This document shows positions 7,956 to 16,457 of a stretch of 17,536 nucleotides of DNA, in pieces (positions within the stretch are counted from its first letter, which is position 1; each line of letters opens with the position of its first letter). The stretch lies in contig RQCD01000186.1 of assembly GCA_008668455.1 (NCBI GenBank), positions 1-17,536 on the forward strand, given 5' to 3'. The DNA comes from Clostridia bacterium (GTDB lineage Bacteria; Bacillota; Clostridia; UBA1381). The notes beneath the pieces are model-generated. The model did no database searches. It was not told where the DNA came from and was given only the letters and a program-made list of their open reading frames with translations. The position numbers and the translations under genes were made by a program.

Positions 7956-9428
7956 ATGAATAAATTAAAAATTCTGATTGTTGAGGATGATGCGAACGTC
8001 CGGCGGTATCTGCACGATTTTATAAGCAGTCAGGAGCAGGACTGTATTGTTGTAGCAGAGGCAGACAATGGCTTGCTTGGTGCGGAAATGGCGCAAAAAG
8101 TCAATCCGGATTTAATTATTACAGATATTTGCATGCCGGTTTTAGATGGTCTGGGTATGATGGAGCGGCTTTCCGGAAGGCATTTTGAATACCTGATTCT
8201 ATCTGGCTATGATGAGTTTGTTTTCCTGAAAAAAGCCTTAAAATACGGCGTGACCGATTATCTCCTAAAGCCGATTGCCGGAGAGGAGCTGCTTCAGGCA
8301 ATTGCACAGGTAAAGCATAAAATTGCCGGGCAGAAAAAACAGATCAGTGCAGATAGTATGGAGTATGTCCGGCAGCACTGTATCCGGGATATTTTAAGCA
8401 GGTCAGAGCCTATGAGCCGTTCGGAGGACTTTTTCGATTTGTTTTCGGCGGATGGGGACTATTTTGCTGTTGCTTTTTTAGAATCGGATCAGGCTCTGGG
8501 ACAATTACTTTCCGAGACGGAAAAAAGCTTTGAACGGTTTGAGACGGTTTTGCTTTCGGAATCCCTTGCGCTTGTGATTCATACATCCAAAACGGCAATC
8601 AGCCGGGAGCAGCTGTCGGGTCAGTATGAGCGGCTGTTTGGTTCGGAGCTTGCACATTTTGCTTTGAACATCTGCGCCCGAGATCGAATTGTGGAATGTA
8701 TTCGTTCCACTTACCGCTGCATCCAGTGGCAGAAAATTTCCGGCGATTGGGAGTGTCGGTATGCAGAGCAGCTCCCGGGACGAAAACCGAACGAGGAAAC
8801 GCTGGACGGATTGTTCCGGAGCCTTTATCAGAGCATGGATGAAGGAGATGGTGAAGCTGTGTCGCAGGATCTGGATGATCTGTTTATTGAAGCGTTTTTG
8901 ATAGATGATTTCGTGAAGTTTAAAAAACTGATTCTAAAATGTATTTTTCATGTGGAAAACAAATATGCATACAGCTTTCATATTACGGACGGTATATCCG
9001 ATGAACAGATTGATCAGGCACAGGATTTATCCAAACTGAAGGAATGTACCAACAGAATACTGCAAAGGGTGCTGGATTTAAAGAGCAACAGCGTCCGGTA
9101 CAATAAAATCACCTGTGACGCGATTAGCTTTATCCGAAAGCATTATGCAGATATCACTGTGGAAAGTGCGGCAAAGGAGCTTTATATCAGCCCCTCCTAT
9201 CTGCTTTATGTTTTTAAAAAGGATACCGGAAAAAGCTTTAACAGCTATGTGATCGATTACCGGATGGAGCAGGCATGCGAGCTTTTAAAAGCGGGGAAAA
9301 AGGTTTACGAGGTCAGCGATATGGTGGGATATAAAAGCGTAAAGTTTTTTTCCACCCTCTTTAAAAAGAAATTTGACATTTCGCCGAGCCAGTATGTGAA
9401 AAATCTTTCAGGGGGAGGGAGTATATGA
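7956..9428 (+). CDS. Response regulator, YesN-type (REC plus AraC HTH)
   Basis: Cytoplasmic transcription factor of 490 residues, start ATG 7956 with GAGGGG (7943-7948) at 7 nt. An N-terminal receiver domain (about 1-125) carries the acidic pocket Glu10/Asp11/Asp12, the phospho-acceptor Asp57 (LIITDICMP) and the conserved Lys in DYLLKP. A middle linker region of about 270 residues follows. The last ~100 residues form an AraC-type double helix-turn-helix (ESAAKELYISPSYLLYVFKK, then EVSDMVGYKSVKFFSTLFKK). This is the standard YesN layout, which usually controls neighbouring carbohydrate-use genes. The histidine-kinase gene overlaps its stop by 4 nt (ATGA), so the two are translationally coupled. 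Likely targets are the glycan genes on either side, which cannot be shown here. Confidence 0.93.
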   Translation: MNKLKILIVEDDANVRRYLHDFISSQEQDCIVVAEADNGLLGAEMAQKVNPDLIITDICMPVLDGLGMMERLSGRHFEYLILSGYDEFVFLKKALKYGVTDYLLKPIAGEELLQAIAQVKHKIAGQKKQISADSMEYVRQHCIRDILSRSEPMSRSEDFFDLFSADGDYFAVAFLESDQALGQLLSETEKSFERFETVLLSESLALVIHTSKTAISREQLSGQYERLFGSELAHFALNICARDRIVECIRSTYRCIQWQKISGDWECRYAEQLPGRKPNEETLDGLFRSLYQSMDEGDGEAVSQDLDDLFIEAFLIDDFVKFKKLILKCIFHVENKYAYSFHITDGISDEQIDQAQDLSKLKECTNRILQRVLDLKSNSVRYNKITCDAISFIRKHYADITVESAAKELYISPSYLLYVFKKDTGKSFNSYVIDYRMEQACELLKAGKKVYEVSDMVGYKSVKFFSTLFKKKFDISPSQYVKNLSGGGSI

Positions 9429-11137
9429 AAAAGCATTCTGTTTCCAGGATTTTTATCCGGTTTCTGAGACGGTATAGTTTGCGCACGCGGCTGATTTTGC
9501 TGTTAATTGTTTTTGCTTTTCTGCCGCTTCAGCTGGTGTTTAGCCTTGCAAATCATTTTTTGACGGATATTTTTGTGCAGTCTCAGTACAGCTACTGGGA
9601 AGTGAGTCAGATGGTGCTTGAAAATAATCTGTATAACGTATTTAAGCAGGCGGACGCATGCTTTTACAGCGTTTTGAGAGATAATACCGTCTTTAAACCG
9701 CTAAACCGGTCACAAAACGAACGGGGAAATTTAGAATACCTGGAAAGTAAGCTCAAAAAGCTGGTTCAAAGCAACGGTATGATCAGTAATATTTCGATTG
9801 TGATGAACAATGACCGGATGCTCTCGGCAGAGAACAGTGTTTTGCCGCTGCGGTGCGACATGTTGTCGGAGGTGCAGTCTGCACCAAGTTTTATGCAGAT
9901 TCCGACAGCGGATATGAAAGAGGAGCAGAGTGTACAGGTTCGGACTCTGATAGACTTTTCCAGCGGAATCAGTTATGGGTATATGATTGTATATTTTGAT
10001 AAAAGCTCCATTGACAGCTGCTGCAGTGAGGTGATTTCTGAAAATGATCAGTGCATTATTTTGGACGGAACAGGAAAGCTGATCAGTGAGGGAGACAGAG
10101 CAAAAAATAGCGGTGCGCTTTCGCTCTTTCAGAACAGCCGGCAAAACGGCATGGTGAATACCGGAGAATCTACATATTACGTTAAAAAGCTGTCCATTCC
10201 CTATGCGCCTGTTTTGGATTGGTATATGATCTGCTCTTATTCTAACCGGGAGATGAACCAGAATCTGGTACATCTTAGCTGGTTTCTGACGCTTGCAGAG
10301 CTGTTTATTCTTGCGGTGGCTGCATTTGTGATTCTGAAGGTGACAGCAAGTACCACCAGAGCGCTCCGTGAGTTTTCCAAAACAATGGAGGGGTATGCAT
10401 TCGGAAAGGAAAATCCGAAACTCTCTGAAATCGCAGAGCCGCATGACGAGCTTTATTTTCTGGAAAAGACGATGTACGATATGATGCACCGGATTGACCG
10501 GCTGATGGTGGAGGCAGAGGAAAAGCAGAAGCGGCAGAGGGAGCTGGAGCTGGATATCATGCAGGCACAAATCAATCCGCATTTTCTGTATAACACCATC
10601 GACAGTATCAGCTGTGTTGCTCTCCGGGACGGACAGGTGGAAATCCGGCGTGTGGCAGTGGCGTTGTCAAAATTTTTCCGGATCAGCCTTTCCAACGGAA
10701 ATAAGTATGTATCAGTACAGGATGAATTAAATCATATCCGATACTACATTCAGATTGAGCAGTTTGTTTTGAATAACACCTTTAATGTGACCTACGATAT
10801 TGAGGAGGATATTCTGGATAAGAAGATTATTAAAATAGTCTTAGAGCCTTTGGTGGAGAATGCAATCCGGCATGGCTTAAAGGAGAAAAAGGGAATCGGA
10901 CATATCCGGATTGCAGGATTTATTCTGGACGGAAAGCTGCATTTTGAAGTGACGGACGACGGTGTCGGCTTTGACACCAGAATTTTAGAGGATCAGGAGC
11001 ATAAATGCTTTGGATATCAAAATGTCAATCAGCGCGTCCGGTTAGAATATGGTGAGGGCTACGGGCTTTCATACTATTCCGATCCCGGACATTTCACCCG
11101 GGCAGAACTTGTAATGGGATATTTTGAGGAAAAATAA
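9425..11137 (+). CDS. Sensor histidine kinase, YesM-type
   Basis: Membrane histidine kinase of 570 residues, start ATG 9425 overlapping the regulator stop, with GGGGGAGGG about 6 nt upstream. A first helix at about 22-45 (LILLLIVFAFLPLQLVF) leads to an outer sensing domain of about 230 residues. A second helix lies near 285-310, followed by a HAMP-like segment (to ~355). The His_kinase domain carries QAQINPHFLYN with the phospho-acceptor His386. The ATPase domain has an N-box (EPLVENAIRH, with Asn479) and a G1 box (VTDDGVGFD). This is the LytS/YesM class that phosphorylates YesN-like regulators. The preceding membrane protein supplies a second outer sensing domain in the same operon, which is unusual. 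The operon ends in a hairpin terminator 12 nt after the stop. Confidence 0.93.
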   Translation: MKKHSVSRIFIRFLRRYSLRTRLILLLIVFAFLPLQLVFSLANHFLTDIFVQSQYSYWEVSQMVLENNLYNVFKQADACFYSVLRDNTVFKPLNRSQNERGNLEYLESKLKKLVQSNGMISNISIVMNNDRMLSAENSVLPLRCDMLSEVQSAPSFMQIPTADMKEEQSVQVRTLIDFSSGISYGYMIVYFDKSSIDSCCSEVISENDQCIILDGTGKLISEGDRAKNSGALSLFQNSRQNGMVNTGESTYYVKKLSIPYAPVLDWYMICSYSNREMNQNLVHLSWFLTLAELFILAVAAFVILKVTASTTRALREFSKTMEGYAFGKENPKLSEIAEPHDELYFLEKTMYDMMHRIDRLMVEAEEKQKRQRELELDIMQAQINPHFLYNTIDSISCVALRDGQVEIRRVAVALSKFFRISLSNGNKYVSVQDELNHIRYYIQIEQFVLNNTFNVTYDIEEDILDKKIIKIVLEPLVENAIRHGLKEKKGIGHIRIAGFILDGKLHFEVTDDGVGFDTRILEDQEHKCFGYQNVNQRVRLEYGEGYGLSYYSDPGHFTRAELVMGYFEEK

Positions 11138-11148
11138 AAAAGGGGATG

Positions 11149-11181
11149 AAAAAAAGGGCGATGCTATCACCGCCCTTTTTT
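11149..11181. terminator. Bidirectional hairpin terminator after the sensory operon
   Basis: GGGCGATG (11156-11163) pairs with CACCGCCC (11168-11175) with one A-C mismatch and a CTAT loop. The hairpin is flanked by A7 (11149-11155) and T6 (11176-11181). It lies between the kinase (plus strand) and the remnant reading towards it on the minus strand, so it can serve both directions. Confidence 0.8.
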
Positions 11182-11199
11182 GTGTTCTGAAAACATAAC

Positions 11200-11751
11200 T
11201 TATTGAATCGGAATCAGTCTGCTGCCGCAAAGGGGGCGCAGGGTTTTCATGCTTTCCAAAAGCATGCTTTTTGCGTTTGTACCCTGTCCCTTCACCGGAG
11301 AGGTGATTGCTCCGTCTGTCAGAGATGCGGAAGTAATATCAGTTAGGGAAACACCGGAAAGTCTGCCGTCTGCATGGTAGACTGCCACAGCAAGGGTCGC
11401 CTTTTGTGACTGCGGTAAATATAGCCTTGCTAAAATTCCGTCTGTTGTCTGATCTGCCGGCAGACGGATGGGTTCTTCATCATCCAATGTCAGATCATAA
11501 TAGAGGATCGGCCGTCCGCCGTCTCCGGCTGGCGCCCATTCAATCCGATCATAGTCAGCTTCGACATACCCGCGAATTTCCGGGGCTGACGGCTCATCCG
11601 GCACATTCGCGTCCGGGGTACATTTAAAATACTGCGTTGCCCGTACAGGCATGTTGTCACTGTCGCTGCTACTTGCAGAAATCGCAACGGTGTATTCCTT
11701 TCCATTTTCATCAGAGAAATAAGCCTGCGTTTCATAATAAAAACTCTCCCT
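11200..11751 (-). pseudogene. C-terminal remnant of an Fn3-containing secreted/surface protein
   Basis: An open frame of 183 codons on the minus strand contains protein-like sequence from its first codons (YYETQAYFSDENGKEYTVAI). A fibronectin-III-like stretch follows (PSAPEIRGYVE, DRIEWAP, ILYYDLTL). The tail (AVYHADGRLSGVSLTD, then MLLESMKTLRPLCG) resembles the C-terminal module of large secreted proteins of gut Clostridia. The frame is closed upstream by TGA at 11754-11752 and has no ATG before Met at 11652, which sits inside the conserved part. Removing one T from the T5 run (11743-11739) would join it to ATG 11755. A second ATG at 11735 with GGGAGAG upstream is in the wrong frame. I read it as the tail of a lost larger gene. 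A short functional protein with a frameshift or sequencing error is the alternative. Confidence 0.6.
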
Positions 11752-11775
11752 TCATAGATAAAATCTTTTATCTTT

Positions 11776-11784
11776 ATTATAACA
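11776..11784 (-). promoter_or_regulatory. Extended -10 promoter upstream of the remnant
   Basis: On the minus strand TGT-TATAAT (11784-11776) gives an extended -10 with a perfect hexamer; the -35 region is weak. It faces the Fn3 remnant and would start transcription near 11769. Confidence 0.4.
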
Positions 11785-11801
11785 GAGAATTTATGATCAT
11801 G

Positions 11802-11827
11802 AAATTGGCCACTGGCTAATTTTTTTT
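11802..11827. terminator. Hairpin terminator at the end of the isomerase operon
   Basis: AAATTGGCC (11802-11810) pairs with GGCTAATTT (11814-11822) with one G-U pair and a 3-nt loop. The T run (11820-11827) lies on the plus-strand side. For the minus-strand operon ending at 11826 it offers the stem but only a short U tail. It may act in both directions or mainly block read-through from the plus strand. Confidence 0.5.
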
Positions 11828-14042
11828 ATTCTCCGGTCGGATAATGCTTACAATCTTTGTTTTTGTCAGAGGGCAGGGCGAAAATGACAGTTCCGCTGAC
11901 ATTGGTAAATTTGCAGCAGCGTCCCTCAGGCAAATTCAGCCACTCCGGCTCATAATGTGTCATGTGCCATATGCCGTCCGTCTCATGCTTTTCATATGCG
12001 TAGACAGAGCCGGAATGCTCCGGAAAAAAATACAGATCGGCATGCGAAAGTCCGGACACCTTGATTTTCCGGCGGTAATAATAGTCCACCGGCGGATGCT
12101 CATGACAGCTGACAATTCCCTCATCCTGCCGGACAAAGATTCTGCATTCAGCATGCAAAGCCTTTGGAAAGCGCCAGAGCGCAAATCCATCCTCCAGCTG
12201 TGTTTCATATCCGTCCAAAACAGGCGCGCCAAGCGGCAGCTTTATCCGGATTCCGACTGTTGTATCTGGCAGAAAGGCGGAAAATATAAATGCCTGATCA
12301 TGACGGCTGATGGAGAGAACCGGAGCAGGGGAGTCCGGCTTGCAGCGGTCAAACGACAGTTGATACCCAAATTCCGAAAGCAGGGAATGTGCCGCTTCTT
12401 CTGTTTCAGAGTTTCTGGAATCCGAAGTACAAATCCAGACAGCGTTTTTCTGTTTCCGGACGTGTTTTTCTGACGAAAAAAAGCTTAAAAACTGTTTTCC
12501 GGCAAGAGATGGATTTCCGTAAAAAAGAATGTTTCCGCCGGACTCGGCATAAGCCAGCATCCGCGCCTCTATGCGGCTTTCCGGCTTCGGAACCGGAGTA
12601 ATCAACACAGACGCGCTATATAAGGAGAAATCCTGACGGCAGAAATATCCGGAGGAAACCACTGCAGAAACCGGTAAGCCACGGTTGATTGCACCGCACA
12701 AAAACCAGTCCTCATAATACATTTTGGAAAGCTCCTCCGGCGTTTCTGCACTCATATATTCCGGAAACGGATAGACCCAGACGATCGGCGGAATGGTGTC
12801 CGGCACGTCCTTTTTTGCTTGCCGTAAATGCGGAATAATTTCATTGATACAGGTTTCCGGCATGTTTCCATACGCATTATCAATTGTTAATAAATTCAGA
12901 TGCGTGGGTGACTGTACATTCCCGTTTTCATCAATCCGGGCAAGCGAAAGCGGCAGATAGATGTCGTGTGGATAACGGTAGTAGCGGTCGTACCAGGGAG
13001 AATTCAGCCACCAGGGATCGTGCAGATAAAAGCGGTACAGATATTGGTTCTCCGGCAGCTCGCAGATTCGGGAGAGATAGCCGGCAAGCTCTAAGCCAAA
13101 ATCTTGATTCAGCGCCGCCCAGGGGGAGTTCGGAGGGGGGAGCAGGTTGAAATTTCCGCGGTAAATCTGATCCAGCGGTACGCCGTCTGTGGAATAGTCA
13201 ATTCCGGCAGTCATGTTTGTACCGCGCGTTTCCACCGGAAAATCCGGGCATTCTTTTCGGAAAAGCGTCCAGAAATCGTACACTTCCTGCTTGATTTCGG
13301 AAAGTCTTTCGGTGTGAAATTTTTTGCCGTCAAAAATTGCGCCCTGATCGCTCCAGGTGTCGCGCCCAAAGCCAAAGCCATTTGAGAGCCAAAGATAATC
13401 AAAGCCTAATGCTTTCAGATAGCATTCTGCCTGTCTGCCGAAGAATGTTCCAAAGGGCAGCCCCTCCGGGATTCCGTCTGGGAATCCGGCATAGGAAACA
13501 GAATCGGCATGCAGACGGCTATAGGAGCAAACCATACTGTTTTCGCCCATATCACCGCCCATGCAGATTTCCGGATGACGCTGATACTTAAAATCAGAGC
13601 GCGCAAATTCCGGTCCCGGATCAAATGCTGCGCCGATTTTAATGGATTTTTCCGGAAAGGCTTCTGTAAGCGTTTTTCGCATGATCCGGATGATAGTTTG
13701 AAAAATCCGGTAGGTCATGACGGGCGGGGAATCTATATAAGGATGTCCCTGACTGTGGATGTCTGATTTGTTCGGATCAATTTCCGGCTTAAAAAAACTG
13801 AATGCCGGGTTTTGGTTTCCTGTTCCGATCCAGTATGCCCATTCAAAGGAATCGTCCAAATTTCCTCGAAAATCAAGAATTTCCGATCCGTCTGCCGCCC
13901 AGAATAGCACGCGGACACAGCTTGCGTCCGAAACTAACGCACGCCAATCCTCACATATCTTTTGGCAGACTGTGCGAATATAGGATTCGTTTGTTTTTTT
14001 AAACGGCTTTAAGCTGACCTCTAAAGTAATTTCCTCAAACAT
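11826..14042 (-). CDS. Uncharacterised 738-residue protein, putative glycoside-hydrolase-like
   Basis: I do not recognise a named family. The start is ATG 14042, with GGAGGAG (14055-14049) at 6 nt; it overlaps the isomerase stop by 8 nt. No signal peptide or membrane helix is present, so it is cytoplasmic. Residues ~1-460 look like an alpha/beta barrel rich in aromatic and acidic residues (GAAFDPGPEF, DYLWLSNGFGFGRDTW, YLHDPWWLNSPWYDRYYRY). About 460-600 has a Rossmann-like segment (SASVLITPVPKPESR, ESGGNILFYGNPSL) reminiscent of the amidotransferase-like middle domain of GH42-type enzymes. The last ~130 residues are beta-rich. Barrel, Rossmann and sandwich domains together suggest a glycan-active enzyme, but no catalytic pair can be assigned. 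Tight coupling to a sugar isomerase suggests it releases or modifies the isomerase substrate; this is inference. Confidence 0.7.
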   Translation of the reverse strand: MFEEITLEVSLKPFKKTNESYIRTVCQKICEDWRALVSDASCVRVLFWAADGSEILDFRGNLDDSFEWAYWIGTGNQNPAFSFFKPEIDPNKSDIHSQGHPYIDSPPVMTYRIFQTIIRIMRKTLTEAFPEKSIKIGAAFDPGPEFARSDFKYQRHPEICMGGDMGENSMVCSYSRLHADSVSYAGFPDGIPEGLPFGTFFGRQAECYLKALGFDYLWLSNGFGFGRDTWSDQGAIFDGKKFHTERLSEIKQEVYDFWTLFRKECPDFPVETRGTNMTAGIDYSTDGVPLDQIYRGNFNLLPPPNSPWAALNQDFGLELAGYLSRICELPENQYLYRFYLHDPWWLNSPWYDRYYRYPHDIYLPLSLARIDENGNVQSPTHLNLLTIDNAYGNMPETCINEIIPHLRQAKKDVPDTIPPIVWVYPFPEYMSAETPEELSKMYYEDWFLCGAINRGLPVSAVVSSGYFCRQDFSLYSASVLITPVPKPESRIEARMLAYAESGGNILFYGNPSLAGKQFLSFFSSEKHVRKQKNAVWICTSDSRNSETEEAAHSLLSEFGYQLSFDRCKPDSPAPVLSISRHDQAFIFSAFLPDTTVGIRIKLPLGAPVLDGYETQLEDGFALWRFPKALHAECRIFVRQDEGIVSCHEHPPVDYYYRRKIKVSGLSHADLYFFPEHSGSVYAYEKHETDGIWHMTHYEPEWLNLPEGRCCKFTNVSGTVIFALPSDKNKDCKHYPTGE

Positions 14043-15495
14043 GGCGCTCTCCTCCGATAATGACCGATTCAATTCCAAGCACGTCGGCAATTTTCTGAAT
14101 GACTGCCGCATGATGACCGATTCCCAAAGCATAATGATGTGTCGGACCTTCCATGACCCATTTTTTGATAAATTCTTTCGTGGTAGGGGCAAAGAATCCG
14201 CGCGTGTTTGTGTTCCCGGTGGGTGGAATCGGTCCTTTTTGTGAATATCCCTCGCCGATCACAAACTTGAATTTTCCGTCCGCTTTCTGCGTGATTCCGA
14301 GCATGGTGATTTCGCCCTCTTTGAGTTTAAATTCTACCGATGCGCCGCCGCCCGGCTTACCGTGGTATTTTAAAAGACTCCGAAGAACCGGCTTTCCCTC
14401 TGCGATTTTTAGGTGGTGCGGTCCGTCGTGACCAACCAAGATAAAATCTCCGGCAAAATCAAAGGGATGAAATTCTGCAAAGCTTCCGCCAATGTCCAGC
14501 CGATCCATAATCAGCATAGCAATGCAGGTTTTTAAATCGTATTCTCCGCACATCGGAAATCCCTCTGCGTTTAAAATGGAATTGCCGGCGATCAGGGAGG
14601 TGGCGGTCAGACGGTTCTCACTCCCCTCTGTCCCTTCATAATAGTAGGCAAGTCCGGTCAGGTTGTGCCGGTCAATCAGGCGGTCAAGCGCTGCGGCAGA
14701 TTTTGCAGACTGATATAGGTCTTGCTCGGTCAGCTTTACGGTGACAGGGTCGGAAACCGGGTCTGGCATATCAAATTCCTGCTGAATCAGAGAAATTTTC
14801 TCCTGAATCTCCTGTTCGGTTACCTCTTCCGAAAGCTTTGTCAGTTCGTCCATTTCCAAAAGCGGAACATGGATTCCGAATGCGGAAGCTGCCGCAGTCG
14901 GATCGGTGTGCATATCGTACATCGCCTCTAACACATGCCCCATTAAGCCAATCCGCGCGCCTTTCAGACTGTGTAAAACGCGTGCGATTTCGCACCAGGT
15001 ATGTAATTCCCGGCATGCGTCTGCATCCTCATAGAGCGTTCCTAAAATCACATCGGAAATCTTTTTTTCGAAACGGTTTGCCACACCGCAAAATTCCGGA
15101 ACAGAGCAGATATTGTCATTTTCTAACTGCATAAAGGTACATGCCTTGGTATAATCCAAAGCTGGTCTCGGCTGGAGAGCTGTCAGAATTACAGGAATCC
15201 CGCAAGACTGTATGATGGGCGCGAACACCGAGGAGGTTGCATAGGTCACCATATTGCAGAAAAGAATGTCTGCATCAGAGCCTTGTATTTTTTTTGCAGT
15301 TTCAAAGCCTTTCTGGCTGGAATCCACCATACCAAAGTCAATGACTTCCACGTCCTCAGAACGGATCAGATTGCAGAAATCCTCGTGATATCCCATAATT
15401 TTTTCATAAAGTCCGGAAAATTGCTCCCAATAGACAGCATGCGCCACAGCAAAAATACCGATTGTGGCAGATCGTTTCATTTTTCGCTCAATCAT
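14035..15495 (-). CDS. Sugar isomerase of the L-arabinose/L-fucose isomerase superfamily
   Basis: Cytoplasmic protein of 486 residues. I place the start at ATG 15495 with AGGAG (15508-15504) at 8 nt; an upstream in-frame GTG at 15504 overlaps the SD itself. The metal and substrate ligands of E. coli AraA have clear counterparts: CGEYDLKT gives Glu318 (for Glu306), FAEFHPFDF gives Glu341 (for Glu333), VGHDGP gives His356 (for His350), and PTHHYALG gives His453/454 (for His450). The Rossmann-like N-terminal region (IGIFAVAHAVYW, DILFCNMVTYA) and a length near 490-500 also fit. It should interconvert an aldose and a ketose with a divalent metal. Whole-length identity to true AraA looks low, so the sugar may not be arabinose. 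It is the first gene of a minus-strand operon read away from the AraC regulator. Confidence 0.82.
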   Translation of the reverse strand: MIERKMKRSATIGIFAVAHAVYWEQFSGLYEKIMGYHEDFCNLIRSEDVEVIDFGMVDSSQKGFETAKKIQGSDADILFCNMVTYATSSVFAPIIQSCGIPVILTALQPRPALDYTKACTFMQLENDNICSVPEFCGVANRFEKKISDVILGTLYEDADACRELHTWCEIARVLHSLKGARIGLMGHVLEAMYDMHTDPTAAASAFGIHVPLLEMDELTKLSEEVTEQEIQEKISLIQQEFDMPDPVSDPVTVKLTEQDLYQSAKSAAALDRLIDRHNLTGLAYYYEGTEGSENRLTATSLIAGNSILNAEGFPMCGEYDLKTCIAMLIMDRLDIGGSFAEFHPFDFAGDFILVGHDGPHHLKIAEGKPVLRSLLKYHGKPGGGASVEFKLKEGEITMLGITQKADGKFKFVIGEGYSQKGPIPPTGNTNTRGFFAPTTKEFIKKWVMEGPTHHYALGIGHHAAVIQKIADVLGIESVIIGGERHV

Positions 15496-15515
15496 TATGA
15501 ACACTCCTTTTTTTC

Positions 15516-15544
15516 TTGATTATATCATAGAGATGTGTTATAAT
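15516..15544 (+). promoter_or_regulatory. Promoter of the AraC/cupin regulator
   Basis: The -35 is TTGATT (15516-15521, 4 of 6), the spacer is 17 nt and the -10 is a perfect TATAAT (15539-15544). The leader to ATG 15594 is about 43 nt. Confidence 0.7.
15519..15527 (-). promoter_or_regulatory. Extended -10 promoter of the isomerase operon
   Basis: On the minus strand TGA-TATAAT (15527-15519) is an extended -10 with a perfect hexamer and no good -35. Transcription would start near 15512, leaving a leader of under 20 nt that holds the AGGAG site. Its -10 overlaps the -35 of the opposing regulator promoter, so the two compete for the same DNA. Confidence 0.6.
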
Positions 15545-15593
15545 GTTAGTAGAAAGTACATGATAAATAGTATAAAATAAAGCAGGTGTAAAA

Positions 15594-16442
15594 ATGCAAA
15601 TTTCTGAAATCCGTCCGTTTGTACGGTTTGCAAGATATTTCAAAACGGATTGTGACAGCCATTATCCGGAGTTTGTGCCGGTGGATGCGCGGCTTTTTTA
15701 TGTGATGTCCGGTGAGGGAGCTATTTGTTTGGGACAAAAGCAGTTTCAGATGAGCAAGGGAAGTGTTCTTCTGATTCCGCCCGGACAGCGTTATCATCTG
15801 GAAACTCCAGAGCAGCAGGCGGTTTATCTTGCCCTGAATTTTGACTACACCTTTTCTGCGTCCGACAAAAGTATTCCAATTCCACCAGAAGTTTTTCGGG
15901 AGGGAATGGAACAGCCCGCCGGAGTGGAATTTGAAGATTCGGAGCAGTTTGACGGATTCTTTTATGCGGAGGAGTTCTCAAAGATCGAAAATGTGTTGGT
16001 AAAGCTGGTGTTTGAATATACCGGCAGGCTGATGTTTTTTGAGGAAAAAGCGAGCGCGTACCTTTTGGAGGTTCTGTTCGACTGCATTCGGGAAAAAAAT
16101 CTGCGCAGGAGTTGTCCGGAGGGGACAAATTTCCGGATTCATGATGTGATTGCCTATTTGCAGGAGCATTTTGCGGAAAATATCACAAACAAAACGCTGT
16201 CGGAGCAGTTTCATTTTCATCCGAACTATTTAAGCAGTATGGTAAAGCTGTATACCGGAATGCCGCTGCATTCGTACCTGCTGCATGTCCGGATTGCAAA
16301 TGCAATTGATCTTTTGGAAACCACCAGCCTGCCGATCGGAGAAATTTCTGCTGCTGTCGGGTTTTACGATCACAGCTATTTTACAAAATATTTTAAACGC
16401 CTGACCGGAAACACTCCGAATCATTTTCGACAAACGACATAA
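15594..16442 (+). CDS. AraC-family regulator with N-terminal cupin domain
   Basis: Transcription factor of 282 residues, start ATG 15594 with AGGTG (15584-15588) at 5 nt. The N-terminal half (about 15-150) is a cupin-like effector domain: RLFYVMSGEGAICLG, then GSVLLIPPGQRYHLE. The last ~100 residues form two helix-turn-helix units (NKTLSEQFHFHPNYLSSMVK and IGEISAAVGFYDHSYFTKYF), ending in the typical GNTPNHFR. Such proteins usually bind a sugar in the cupin and activate neighbouring catabolic genes. The gene is divergent from the isomerase operon with interleaved promoters, so it most likely controls that operon and itself. It may also act on the SGNH gene 121 nt downstream, whose promoter has an inverted repeat. 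Confidence 0.9.
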   Translation: MQISEIRPFVRFARYFKTDCDSHYPEFVPVDARLFYVMSGEGAICLGQKQFQMSKGSVLLIPPGQRYHLETPEQQAVYLALNFDYTFSASDKSIPIPPEVFREGMEQPAGVEFEDSEQFDGFFYAEEFSKIENVLVKLVFEYTGRLMFFEEKASAYLLEVLFDCIREKNLRRSCPEGTNFRIHDVIAYLQEHFAENITNKTLSEQFHFHPNYLSSMVKLYTGMPLHSYLLHVRIANAIDLLETTSLPIGEISAAVGFYDHSYFTKYFKRLTGNTPNHFRQTT

Positions 16443-16457
16443 CCTAATTTTAGTCAA

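Noticed and set aside
9731..10582. Long open frame (283 codons) on the minus strand inside the histidine kinase
   Set aside because: It lies antisense to a well-supported kinase, has a His/Cys/Leu-rich shadow composition, no recognisable motif and no ribosome binding site worth noting.
11490..11735. 81-codon minus-strand frame with ATG 11735 and GGGAGAG upstream
   Set aside because: It is out of frame with the protein-like Fn3 sequence on the same strand and has basic, low-information content; treated as a shadow of the remnant.
14043..14192. Earlier start for the 738-residue protein
   Set aside because: The extra residues lie inside the isomerase gene, whereas ATG 14042 has a strong GGAGGAG at 6 nt and gives a normal 8-nt overlap.
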